Assembly: GCA_937870825.1 (NCBI GenBank)
Contig: CALMZO010000209.1
Span: 1 to 40,146, forward strand
Reading direction: 5' to 3'
Source: an uncultured Chloroflexota bacterium
GTDB taxonomy: Bacteria > Chloroflexota > Anaerolineae > UBA4142 > SHND01
DNA: 40,146 bases
The notes under the pieces were generated by a model. The model saw only the letters and a list, made by a program, of their open reading frames with translations. It made no database searches and was not told the DNA's origin. A program made the translations under genes and the position numbers. This document shows, piece after piece, positions 8,106-16,092 of the stretch (position 1 is the stretch's first letter; every line of letters begins with the position of its first letter).

Positions 8106-9203
8106 ATGCCTGATTCTCAATACGATGTCGAAATTTTGAACGTGACGAAACAATTTGGTGAGACAAAAGCGGTGGACAATCTCACCTTGAAAATCGAGCG
8201 CGGGAAATTTTATTCCTTTCTCGGGCCTTCGGGTTGCGGAAAAACGACGACGCTGCGAATGATTGCGGGTTTCGAGCAGCCGACGGTCGGCGAAATTCGC
8301 ATCGGCGGGAGCAATGTCGAAGGACTGCCGCCGTACAAACGTAACGTCAATACCGTGTTTCAACATTACGCGTTGTTCCCGCACATGACGGTGTTCGACA
8401 ATGTCGCGTATGGTTTGAAACAAAAGAAAACGCCGCCCGATGAAATTCGCAAGCGTGTGCATGAAGCCTTGGCGATGGTGCGGCTCACGGGACGCGAAAA
8501 ATCGTTTCCGAAACAAATGTCGGGAGGGCAACAGCAGCGCGTTGCGCTTGCGCGCGCGTTGGTGAATCGCCCACAAGTGTTATTGCTCGACGAACCACTC
8601 GGCGCGCTCGATTTGAAATTACGCAAGGCGATGCAGATGGAATTGAAACAACTGCAAACGCAAGTGGGCATCACGTTCATCTATGTCACGCACGACCAAG
8701 AAGAGGCGCTGACGATGAGCGATTACATCGCGGTCATGAACGCGGGCAAAGTGTTGCAGTTGGATATTCCCGAAGCGATTTATGAGCGCCCCACGACGAA
8801 ATTTGTCGCAGACTTTATCGGCGAATCCAATTTTTTGGAGGCGCGCGTGAAAGCGCAGCAGGGAGAGCGCGTCGTCGTGGATGCCGATGGTCTGCCGAAT
8901 GTGCAGGCGCAGAGTGACATTCCTTTGACCCAAGGCGCGTCGGTGATTGTTGCGATTCGCCCCGAACGCGTGTTGCTGGTGCAAGAACCGTTTGAAGGAA
9001 TGCCCAATCAATTTCGCGGGCGCGTGGAAAATCTGGTGTACACGGGTTCAACCACTGCATACCAAATTCGTTTGAATGACCGCGTCCAGCTCACCGTCCG
9101 TGAGAACAATGCGGGACGCCCCGACGCGGCGAGTGATTTGAAAACCGGCGATGAAGTGTACGCCTATTGGGCCGTCGAGAACGCACGAATCCTGGTCAGT
9201 TGA
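8106..9203 (+). CDS. potA: Spermidine/putrescine ABC transporter ATP-binding protein PotA
   Basis: A 365-residue ATPase that drives polyamine uptake with PotB and PotC from the cytosolic face. Walker A is GPSGCGKTT near residue 38, the Q-loop is in [13 protein letters not shown], the signature is [15 protein letters not shown], Walker B is [12 protein letters not shown] and the H-loop is [14 protein letters not shown]. The C-terminal 120 residues form the TOBE-type regulatory barrel with IRPERVLL. The length is that of typical PotA. The start has AAAGAGG eight bases before it. It is the first transport gene of the block and potD follows after 35 bases. The Pot call rests on its linkage to two PotD-like binding proteins and two permeases. 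Confidence 0.92.
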   Translation: MPDSQYDVEILNVTKQFGETKAVDNLTLKIERGKFYSFLGPSGCGKTTTLRMIAGFEQPTVGEIRIGGSNVEGLPPYKRNVNTVFQHYALFPHMTVFDNVAYGLKQKKTPPDEIRKRVHEALAMVRLTGREKSFPKQMSGGQQQRVALARALVNRPQVLLLDEPLGALDLKLRKAMQMELKQLQTQVGITFIYVTHDQEEALTMSDYIAVMNAGKVLQLDIPEAIYERPTTKFVADFIGESNFLEARVKAQQGERVVVDADGLPNVQAQSDIPLTQGASVIVAIRPERVLLVQEPFEGMPNQFRGRVENLVYTGSTTAYQIRLNDRVQLTVRENNAGRPDAASDLKTGDEVYAYWAVENARILVS

Positions 9204-9238
9204 AATTCCGTTCACCCATTCCATCTTAGGAGGAGAGA

Positions 9239-10417
9239 ATGCTGCAAGTTTGTACACCGCGTGGTGTTGCCGTCACCGTGCTCGGCATCGTTTCGATTTT
9301 GTTGTTTGTCGCTTGTGGTGGGACGACGGTATCGCCCACGGCGGCGCCACCCACGAGCGCGCCTTCCACCGCGCCAACTGCCGCGCCGCAAGCGGATGCG
9401 ATGACAAAGGATTACTGCAAGGACAATGAAGGCGAATTGTTTCTGTACAATTGGCCCGGCTACATTGCCCCGGAAACGGTCGAACTATTTTCTAAAGCGT
9501 GCAACGTCAAAGTGACCGAAGACAACTATCCGAGCAACGAAGACATGCTCGCCAAGGTTGCGGCGGGCGGTACGGGCTATGACGTCGTCGCGCCGACGGG
9601 CTATGCCGTCGAAATCTTGAAGGAAAAAGACGCGGTATTGAACTTTGACAAAGCCGCGCTGCCGAACATGAAATATCTCGGTCCGGCGTTCTTGAAAGGT
9701 CGTCCGCATGACCCCAACAGTGATTTCAGCATTACGAAAAATTGGGGGACCGTCGGCATCATGTGGAACAGCGAAAAGGTCACCGAAGATATTACATCGT
9801 GGGATGACCTCTGGAAACTCGCGCCCAAGTATTCGGGTAAAATTATTCTTGTGGATTCGTCGCCTGACGTGATTGGCGCGGCGTTGAAATATGTGGGCGC
9901 GAGTTGGAACAGCCAGGACAAGGGCGAACTCGACAAGGCGCTGCAAAAATTACAGGAAATCAAACCGCACGTTCGCGCGTTTGACACAACCTACATTTCC
10001 AAACTCGCGAACGAAGAAGTGTTGATTGTCGTCGGTTATAACGGCGACGCGTTCGCGGCAAATGCTTCACGCGCCGAAGAAGGCAAATCCGAAAGCATCA
10101 AGTACGTGGTGCCGAGCGAAGGTTCCAATGTGTGGGAAGATTCGTGGGTGATTCTCAAAGACGCGCCGCATCCCAAAGCCGCGCACGCCTTCATCAACTT
10201 TTTGCTCGACCCGAAAATTCAAGGCATCGAAAGTAATTTCACGCATTATGCTTCGGGCGTTCCCGATGCCGACCAATTTATGAAACCCGAAGTGCGGAAA
10301 AATCCCGCCATTTATCCGCCGGATGAAGTGATTGCAAAATTGGAAGCGACAACCGTATTGCCCGCCGATATTTTGCAATATCGCGAAGAGTTGTGGACCA
10401 AGTTAAAGGGTTCCTAA
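9239..10417 (+). CDS. potD: Polyamine-binding lipoprotein PotD, copy 1 (Sec type)
   Basis: A 392-residue extracytoplasmic solute-binding protein that would capture putrescine or spermidine for PotABC. A Sec signal ends in the lipobox LFVAC near residue 24, followed by a Pro/Ala/Thr-rich tether to about residue 55. The mature domain opens LFLYNWPGYIAPETVELFSK, the PotD family hallmark, and contains YDVVAPTGYAVEIL and FGIMWN-like VGIMWNSEKVTED. Aromatic and acidic residues of the PotD pocket are expected in SWDDLW and YNGDAFAAN. TAGGAGGAG precedes the ATG, one of the best ribosome sites in the window. It is followed by a close paralogue, so gene duplication is clear. Confidence 0.9.
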   Translation: MLQVCTPRGVAVTVLGIVSILLFVACGGTTVSPTAAPPTSAPSTAPTAAPQADAMTKDYCKDNEGELFLYNWPGYIAPETVELFSKACNVKVTEDNYPSNEDMLAKVAAGGTGYDVVAPTGYAVEILKEKDAVLNFDKAALPNMKYLGPAFLKGRPHDPNSDFSITKNWGTVGIMWNSEKVTEDITSWDDLWKLAPKYSGKIILVDSSPDVIGAALKYVGASWNSQDKGELDKALQKLQEIKPHVRAFDTTYISKLANEEVLIVVGYNGDAFAANASRAEEGKSESIKYVVPSEGSNVWEDSWVILKDAPHPKAAHAFINFLLDPKIQGIESNFTHYASGVPDADQFMKPEVRKNPAIYPPDEVIAKLEATTVLPADILQYREELWTKLKGS

Positions 10418-10431
10418 CGTTCCAGTTTGTG

Positions 10432-10460
10432 ACGCGCGTTACACTCTGTGTAGCGCGCGT
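10432..10460 (+). promoter_or_regulatory. Intercistronic hairpin between the two potD genes
   Basis: ACGCGCGTTACAC (10432-10444) and GTGTAGCGCGCGT (10448-10460) form a 13-bp stem with a single G-T pair and a three-base loop. It begins 15 bases after copy 1 and ends 14 bases before the ATG of copy 2, with no T-run behind it. It could protect the upstream mRNA from 3' decay or limit translation of copy 2. Confidence 0.65.
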
Positions 10461-10474
10461 TGCGCCCAATCAAA

Positions 10475-11650
10475 ATGGCAGAAAAATTTTCCCCCCAACC
10501 GTTCGTCATCCGCAAGCGCGTCACGCGTCGAGGATTTTTTTACATCGCGGGCGTGAGCAGTGCCGCCGCGTTTCTTGCGGCTTGCGGCGGGCAAACGACC
10601 ACCGCGCCAACGATTGTCCCTGTGGGCAGCGCCACCGCGATGCCCGCTGCCGCGCCCATTGAAAAGGAAATGTTTTTGTACAATTGGTCCGGGTACGTGA
10701 ATCCTGAAAATGTCGCGGCATTCAGCAAAGAGTTTGGCGTCCAAGTCACCGAAGACAATTACGGGAGCAACGAAGATTTGCTCGCCAAAGTGGAAGCCGG
10801 CGGAAGCGGTTATGATATTGTCGCGCCCACCGGCTACATGGTAAAGATTATGGGAGAAAAAGATTTGCTGCTGCCGCTCGACCTCTCCAAAATTCCGAAT
10901 GCGAAATATATGAGTCCTCCGTTTGACAAAGGACGCCCGCACGACCCCGATAACAAATGGAGTCTGACCAAAGACTGGGGTACGTTCGGCATTATGTGGA
11001 ATAGCGAAAAGGTGACAGACAATTTCGTGTCATGGGACGATTTGTGGAGACTCGCGCCCAAGTATTCGGGAAAAATTATAGCGGTGGACTCTTCGCCCGA
11101 AGTGTTTGGCGCGGCATTAAAGTATCTCGGTTACAGTTACAATGCCACCGACCCCAAAGAAATTGACGCGGCATTGAAAAAACTGATGGAACTCAAGCCG
11201 CATCTGCGCTCGTTTGATTCGACGTACATTGCCAAGATGGCAAGCGAAGAAGCGTGGATTACGCTCGGTTGGAACGGCGACGCATTCGCCGCGAACGCAC
11301 AGCGCAAAGACGCGGGCAAAGCAGAAAGCATTCAGTACGTGATTCCGAGCGAAGGGTCCGAGATTTGGGAAGATGATTGGTGCATTCTCAAAAGCGCGCC
11401 GCATCCGAACGCCGCGCACGCGTTTATCAATTTTGTTCTCGAACCGAAACGACAGGCAGCCGAAACGAATTTCACGTACTATGCGAGCGGACAAGACGAG
11501 GCAAAGAAATATATCAATCCCGATATTTTGAACAATCCCGCGATCTATCCGCCCGGCGAAGTTATTGCGAAATTGGAAGCTGCAACCGATTTGCCGAAAG
11601 CCGCGCAAGAATATCGCGATGAGGCGTGGACGAAATTGAAAAGTGCGTGA
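10475..11650 (+). CDS. potD: Polyamine-binding lipoprotein PotD, copy 2 (Tat-like signal)
   Basis: A 391-residue paralogue of the preceding gene, with the same domain order and long matching stretches (LFLYNW-type opening reads MFLYNWSGYVNPENV, then YDIVAPTGYMVKI, FGIMWNSEKV, WNGDAFAANAQ). Its leader differs: KRVTRRGFFYIAG carries a twin arginine followed by two Phe, and the hydrophobic run ends in the lipobox FLAAC. This looks like a Tat-exported lipoprotein, in contrast to the Sec leader of copy 1. No clear ribosome site stands before the ATG at 10475; a TTG at 10460 in the same frame lies inside the hairpin. The two copies may differ in ligand preference (putrescine or spermidine), which the sequence alone does not settle. 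Confidence 0.9.
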   Translation: MAEKFSPQPFVIRKRVTRRGFFYIAGVSSAAAFLAACGGQTTTAPTIVPVGSATAMPAAAPIEKEMFLYNWSGYVNPENVAAFSKEFGVQVTEDNYGSNEDLLAKVEAGGSGYDIVAPTGYMVKIMGEKDLLLPLDLSKIPNAKYMSPPFDKGRPHDPDNKWSLTKDWGTFGIMWNSEKVTDNFVSWDDLWRLAPKYSGKIIAVDSSPEVFGAALKYLGYSYNATDPKEIDAALKKLMELKPHLRSFDSTYIAKMASEEAWITLGWNGDAFAANAQRKDAGKAESIQYVIPSEGSEIWEDDWCILKSAPHPNAAHAFINFVLEPKRQAAETNFTYYASGQDEAKKYINPDILNNPAIYPPGEVIAKLEAATDLPKAAQEYRDEAWTKLKSA

Positions 11651-11658
11651 GCCACCCG

Positions 11659-11731
11659 ACCCTAACCCTCCCCTTGTCAAAGGGAGGGGACTATTCCCAC
11701 ACCTTGCGAGGGAGAGGGTTAGGGAGAGGGT
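11659..11731. repeat. Composite inverted repeat between potD copy 2 and potB
   Basis: CCCTAACCCTC (11660-11670) is exactly complementary to GAGGGTTAGGG (11714-11724). Nested inside, CCCTCCCCTT pairs with AAAGGGAGGG with one mismatch. The whole 90-base gap between the genes is taken up by this G/C-purine-rich element, which looks like an interspersed repeat rather than a simple terminator. It splits the pot block and could lower expression of the permease genes. Confidence 0.65.
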
Positions 11732-11740
11732 TCTACCATT

Positions 11741-12652
11741 ATGAGTGGAGCAAGTCTGAATAAACCGCGTCGTTCCAACGCGTGGCTGTTGTTACTTCCC
11801 GCCGGTATTTGGTACGCGGTGTTTTTTGTTGTGCCGATGTTGTTTCCGCTCATCTTTTCGTTTGCGGAAAGTGACCCGACGGGCGGCGTGCTGCTGCAAA
11901 ACTTTTCTGTCGAAAATTACGCGCGCTTTGTACAGTGTACGCCTGCAGCAAATGGCGTGCTGCCCGAATGTATTTACCTCCGCGTGTTCGGGCAAACGCT
12001 GCTGTTTGCGATTTTGGGAACGCTCGGCTGTTTGCTCATCGCGTATCCGCTGGCGTATTTTCTTGCCACGCGCGCGGGCGGATGGCGCACCACGCTGCTC
12101 GTCCTCATCATCGTCCCGTTTTGGACATCGTTTCTCATTCGCACGTACGCCTGGCAAGTCCTTCTCGCCGACCAGGGCATCCTCAATGGATTTTTCATTG
12201 CGCTCGGTTTCGTGACAGACGATACGCGCATTCGGATGCTCGATACGCCGTTCGCCGTCTATCTCGGCATCATTTACAACTACTTGCCGTTGATGGTTTT
12301 TCCGCTGTACGTTTCCCTCGAACGGCTCGACAAGAGTTTGCTGGAAGCGAGCAAGGATTTGGGCGCGACTCGTCTGGCGACCTTTCGCCAAGTGACCTTG
12401 CCGTTGACTGCGCCCGGCCTCTTTACAGGAATTTTGCTCACGTTCATTCCACTCACAGGCGAGTACATTATTCCGTCGCTGCTCGGCGGTTCCAAGACAT
12501 TGCTCATGGGCAATCTTGTCGCGAATCAATTTTTGCAAGCGCGTGATTGGGCGTTCGGCAGCGCGAGCGCGATTGTGTTGATTGCCACACTCGTATTGTT
12601 CGTACTCCTGTGGTTCCGCGCGAGCGGCGGAGAGGCGGTGGAAGCCGTATGA
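11741..12652 (+). CDS. potB: Spermidine/putrescine ABC transporter permease PotB
   Basis: A 303-residue inner-membrane subunit with six predicted helices. The first is WLLLLPAGIWYAVFFVVPMLF; the external loop after it holds the two Cys of CTPAANGVLPEC. The EAA loop that contacts PotA is SLLEASKDLGATRLATFRQVTLP near residue 200. The family ending LTGEYIIPSLLGGSKTLLMG is present. It forms the channel with PotC, whose start codon overlaps its stop (ATGA), so the two are translationally coupled. Length is normal for PotB. Confidence 0.92.
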   Translation: MSGASLNKPRRSNAWLLLLPAGIWYAVFFVVPMLFPLIFSFAESDPTGGVLLQNFSVENYARFVQCTPAANGVLPECIYLRVFGQTLLFAILGTLGCLLIAYPLAYFLATRAGGWRTTLLVLIIVPFWTSFLIRTYAWQVLLADQGILNGFFIALGFVTDDTRIRMLDTPFAVYLGIIYNYLPLMVFPLYVSLERLDKSLLEASKDLGATRLATFRQVTLPLTAPGLFTGILLTFIPLTGEYIIPSLLGGSKTLLMGNLVANQFLQARDWAFGSASAIVLIATLVLFVLLWFRASGGEAVEAV

Positions 12653-13689
12653 GGAACAATGCCGCAAATGCCACCGTTGACCGCACGTTTCAAATTTACA
12701 GCGCGTTGTGTTATCTCTTTTTGTATTTGCCGATTCTGGTTGTGGTCATTTTTTCGTTCAACGATTCGCGCTACGTCGAAGCGTGGAATGGCTTTACGCT
12801 GAATTGGTACGGGCGCGCGTGGACGGACCCGAACATTCAAGCGGGATTGAGAAATTCGCTCATCGTCGCGCCGTTCGTGATGATTATTTCCGTGATTCTT
12901 GGCACGCTGCTCGCAATCGGACTCAAGAAAACGCCGGGCGCGATTGTCGCGTTGTTTCTCGCGGTGATGTACATGACCATTGTTTCGCCCGAAATCGTGA
13001 CGGGACTTGCGTCGCTGTTGTTTTTTGTGCAAGCGGGCAAAGCATTCGCAATCCGAAACATTTTGGGAATTCCGACCATTGTCGTGACACAAGTGGTGTA
13101 CACCGCGTCACTCGTCGCGTTGATTGTGCGCGCGCGTTTGACGGGCATGGACGAATCGCTCGACGAAGCGAGCGCGGACTTGGGCGCGACGCCGTGGACG
13201 ACATTTTGGAGTGTGACGATTCCCTTGCTGCTCCCCGCGATTATTTCCGGCGGCTTGCTCGCGTTCACATTTGCGTTCGACGATTTTGTGATTACACAAT
13301 TCGTCAGCGGACCCGCGTCCTCCACGCTGCCAATTCGCATTTGGGGTATGGTACGCTTTGGCGTTTCGCCGATTGTGAATCCGGTGGCGACGGTCATTCT
13401 TGCGTTTACACTCACATCCGTTTTTCTCGCGCAGTACATTCTCACGAATGAAAACGCGTCGACGCGTCCGTTATTGGTCTGGCTGCTCTTTATCGTCGGC
13501 GTCGTTTTGTACGGCATCGGTCCCGCGCAAACCTTTTGGACGAACCTCACAACGCTGACGGGTGTCGTCGGCATTCTCACATTTTTAATCGTCTGGATGG
13601 GCGCGTTCATTGGCATTTACTATCTCGCGCGCCGCGTTCGCCGCCCGCCGCCGCCTGCTCCTGCACAATTGAATCCTGTGACTCAATGA
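12649..13689 (+). CDS. potC: Spermidine/putrescine ABC transporter permease PotC with extended C-terminus
   Basis: A 346-residue inner-membrane permease, partner of PotB. The N-terminal helix LCYLFLYLPILVVVIFSFND and FTLNWYGRAWTDP are PotC hallmarks, and the EAA loop is SLDEASADLGATPWTTFWSV near residue 168. The family ending DDFVITQFVSGP and LPIRIWGMVRFGVSP follows. Instead of stopping after the sixth helix near residue 265, the protein carries about 80 more residues with two further helices (LLVWLLFIVGVVLYGIG and VGILTFLIVWMGAFIGIYYL) and a Pro-rich cytosolic end. I took the ATG at 12649, which overlaps the potB stop; any longer start would lie inside potB. The function of the extra helices is unknown. 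Confidence 0.9.
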   Translation: MRNNAANATVDRTFQIYSALCYLFLYLPILVVVIFSFNDSRYVEAWNGFTLNWYGRAWTDPNIQAGLRNSLIVAPFVMIISVILGTLLAIGLKKTPGAIVALFLAVMYMTIVSPEIVTGLASLLFFVQAGKAFAIRNILGIPTIVVTQVVYTASLVALIVRARLTGMDESLDEASADLGATPWTTFWSVTIPLLLPAIISGGLLAFTFAFDDFVITQFVSGPASSTLPIRIWGMVRFGVSPIVNPVATVILAFTLTSVFLAQYILTNENASTRPLLVWLLFIVGVVLYGIGPAQTFWTNLTTLTGVVGILTFLIVWMGAFIGIYYLARRVRRPPPPAPAQLNPVTQ

Positions 13690-13692
13690 TAG

Positions 13693-13790
13693 ACTGATGG
13701 ATTGAGAGAGTGATGGAGAGAAATTGCTTTCGCTTCATCACCACAGCTGTCCATCGCTCTATCGCTCTATCTCTCCAACTCTCATTCTCA
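13693..13790. repeat. Octamer-phased facing repeat arms
   Basis: The left arm reads ACTGATGG, ATTGAGAG, AGTGATGG, AGAGAAAT in steps of exactly eight bases from 13693. The right arm reads CCATCGCT, CTATCGCT, CTATCTCT, CCAACTCT from 13751, again in steps of eight, and is the approximate reverse complement. The element fills the gap between potC and the aminotransferase gene. A related element with the same AGTGATGG unit is at 32161-32231. Confidence 0.7.
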
Positions 13791-13803
13791 ACCAAGGAGC
13801 ATC

Positions 13804-15183
13804 ATGCCTTTTGCACAACCCGACATCCAATTGAACGAAAATATCAAGCAACATACGTGGCTGCATTTTACGCAGATGAAAAATGTGATTGACGACGCGT
13901 CGCCGATGGTGATTGCGCGCGGCGAAAATTCGACCGTGTGGGATACGAACGGCAAGCAGTATATTGACGGACTCGCGGGGCTGTTTTGTGTGAACGTCGG
14001 TTATGGACGCCAAGAAATTATTGACGCGATTACCGCGCAGTTGAAAAAGATTTCGTATGTCAGCCCGTTTTCATTTCCGAATGAACCTGCCGTCGAACTC
14101 GCAGCAAAACTTGCGCGCCTGTCGCCAATTGGCGCGGACGCGCGCGTGTTTTTTGTAACCGGCGGAAGCGAAGCGGTGGAGTCCGCGTTGAAAATTTCGA
14201 AACAATATCAACGCCTGCGCGGGTATCAAGGACGGTACAAAACCATTTCGCGCCGCATCGCGTATCACGGGACGACGATGGGCGCGCTGTCCGTCGGCGG
14301 ACTGACGGGCATTCGCAAAATGTTCGAGCCGCTTGTGCCGGGCAATCGCCATGTGCCGATTCCGCATCGCTATCGCTGCGACTATTGCTGGCAAGCGGCG
14401 GGCTGTTCGGGACAATGCACGCGTGAAGCTGCAAACCTGATGGAATTTGAAGGTCCCGAAACCATCGCGGCGACGATTATGGAGCCCGTGCAAAACTCGG
14501 GCGGCTGCATTGTTCCGCCATTGACGTACTATCCCGAAGTGCGTCGGCTCACGCGCGAAAACGGCATCGTGATGATTATGGACGAAGTGATTTGCGGATT
14601 CGGACGCACGGGCAAAATGTTTGGCACGGAACATTGGGGCGTGCAGCCCGACATGATGACGCTGGCAAAAGGAATGACCAGCGCGTACTATCCGCTCGGC
14701 GCGGTGATTGTGTCCAAAGAAATCGCGGACGCATTCATCGGAGACGAAGGCAAAAAACTTTTGCACGGCATTACGTTCGGCGGACATCCCGTCGCCGCCG
14801 CCGCCGCGCTCGCGAACATTGCAATTATCGAACGCGAAAATTTGGTGGAGCAAGCCGCGCAAAAAGGCGAGTACCTGCGCGCGGAATTGCATCAAGCGTT
14901 AGACCGCCATCCGAGCATCGGCGACATTCGCGGCGCGGGTCTTTTTGTCGGCATCGAGTTTGTGAAAAACAAAGAGACACGCGAACCGATGGAAGGCGGA
15001 CCGATGATGGGCTGGCTCTCGGACCAACTTTTGCATCGCGGATTGATTTGTCGCTGCGATGACCGCCTCGACCCCGTGATTCAACTTTCGCCGCCGCTTG
15101 TGATTACCAAAGAGGAAATTGACCAGGTGGTGGGAACGATTGAAGAAGTGGTGGGCGCGCTGGAAGAAGAATTGCATATGTAG
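13804..15183 (+). CDS. Class III PLP omega-aminotransferase (putrescine/GABA type candidate)
   Basis: A 459-residue cytosolic transaminase. SKISxxx-like elements of the family are seen: FFVTGGSEAVESALKI (phosphate turn), YHGTTMGAL (aromatic stack), MDEVICGFGRTG with the Asp for the pyridine nitrogen, and LAKGMTSAYYPLGAV with the Schiff-base Lys near residue 285. HGITFGGHPVAAAAAL is the partner-subunit phosphate site. Residues 197-209 carry four Cys (CDYC and CSGQC) in a short insert, also known in some pyruvate-dependent omega-transaminases. AAGGAG precedes the ATG. It follows potC on the same strand, so transamination of imported polyamine or its product (4-aminobutanal, GABA) is the likely job; the exact donor is unproven. 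Confidence 0.88.
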   Translation: MPFAQPDIQLNENIKQHTWLHFTQMKNVIDDASPMVIARGENSTVWDTNGKQYIDGLAGLFCVNVGYGRQEIIDAITAQLKKISYVSPFSFPNEPAVELAAKLARLSPIGADARVFFVTGGSEAVESALKISKQYQRLRGYQGRYKTISRRIAYHGTTMGALSVGGLTGIRKMFEPLVPGNRHVPIPHRYRCDYCWQAAGCSGQCTREAANLMEFEGPETIAATIMEPVQNSGGCIVPPLTYYPEVRRLTRENGIVMIMDEVICGFGRTGKMFGTEHWGVQPDMMTLAKGMTSAYYPLGAVIVSKEIADAFIGDEGKKLLHGITFGGHPVAAAAALANIAIIERENLVEQAAQKGEYLRAELHQALDRHPSIGDIRGAGLFVGIEFVKNKETREPMEGGPMMGWLSDQLLHRGLICRCDDRLDPVIQLSPPLVITKEEIDQVVGTIEEVVGALEEELHM

Positions 15184-15222
15184 TTTCGATGTCACGGACG
15201 CAGGTTTGTGGAGTTTGCGTAA

Positions 15223-16077
15223 ATGATTCGTACGCAGTCGAGCGCTGTCATCAATTTCGCGCGTCGGGCGTTCATACGCGGCATGGCGCCGATGGGTGCG
15301 GCGCGGGCGCGACAACTTTTCCGCGAAGGATTACCGGAGAATTTTCGTCCCGCGTTTGAATTTCTGTTTGAGCAAAAATTGTCGGCACAAGATGTCCGCG
15401 TGGTGGAACGCGTCGAAGTCTTGCGTACAGCTCTGGCACAGGGCAACAAATCGTTCCGGGTGATTGGCAGTGACGGGAACCTGCTGACACGCACATCGCA
15501 ATTCATCGCGCAGTACTCGAGTGTGACGCGCGGTTGGGGTACTTTTTTGTATCTCTGTGCCAAGGGCTTCAAGGCGACGACGATTCTGGAGTTGGGCAGC
15601 TGCGTCGGCATTTCGGGGAGTTATCTCGCGTCCGCGCCGCACTGTCGCGAATTTCTTTCTATTGAACGTTCGCCCGAGCTTGCCGCGCTGGCGCGCACAC
15701 ATATTCAACACATCTGCCGCGACGCCGATGTCGTGAACGGAACGATTGATGATGTGCTGCCGCAGGTGTTGGCACAATTTACGCAGCCGATTGATTTGTA
15801 TTACGTGGATGCGAATCATCATTACGAACCAACCCTGCGTTATTTTGAAAAGGCAATTCCGTTTCTCGGACAGGGCGCGCTTGTCGTCTTTGACGATATT
15901 CACTGGTCCAAGCCGATGTGGAATGCCTGGCAACAATTGTGCGCCCATCAAGGTTTTTCACATACGATTGATATCGGACGTTTTGGTTTGTGCGTTTGGC
16001 AAGGAGGACATGCCCAGCCGCGCCGGCATACTCTTGCAAGATATGCGGGTTGGGTCTGGAGTTATGTGCCCCGCTAG
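15223..16077 (+). CDS. Class I SAM-dependent methyltransferase (Methyltransf_24-like)
   Basis: A 284-residue protein. The Rossmann fold starts at about residue 120 with TILELGSCVGISGSYLAS (motif I, SAM binding), followed by FLSIERSPELAALA with the ribose-binding Glu, VVNGTIDDVLPQ, LYYVDANHHYEP and LVVFDDIHWS, where the Asp-Asp-His may bind a metal as in catechol-type O-methyltransferases. The first 110 residues are helical and not recognised. It lies 39 bases after the aminotransferase and 15 before the protease. Target unknown. Confidence 0.82.
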   Translation: MIRTQSSAVINFARRAFIRGMAPMGAARARQLFREGLPENFRPAFEFLFEQKLSAQDVRVVERVEVLRTALAQGNKSFRVIGSDGNLLTRTSQFIAQYSSVTRGWGTFLYLCAKGFKATTILELGSCVGISGSYLASAPHCREFLSIERSPELAALARTHIQHICRDADVVNGTIDDVLPQVLAQFTQPIDLYYVDANHHYEPTLRYFEKAIPFLGQGALVVFDDIHWSKPMWNAWQQLCAHQGFSHTIDIGRFGLCVWQGGHAQPRRHTLARYAGWVWSYVPR

Positions 16078-16092
16078 GAAGGAATCCAGCGA

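Noticed and set aside
11659..11731. Telomere-like CCCTAACCC repeat
   Set aside because: Only single copies in inverted orientation occur, which fits a hairpin-forming repeat and not a tandem telomeric array.
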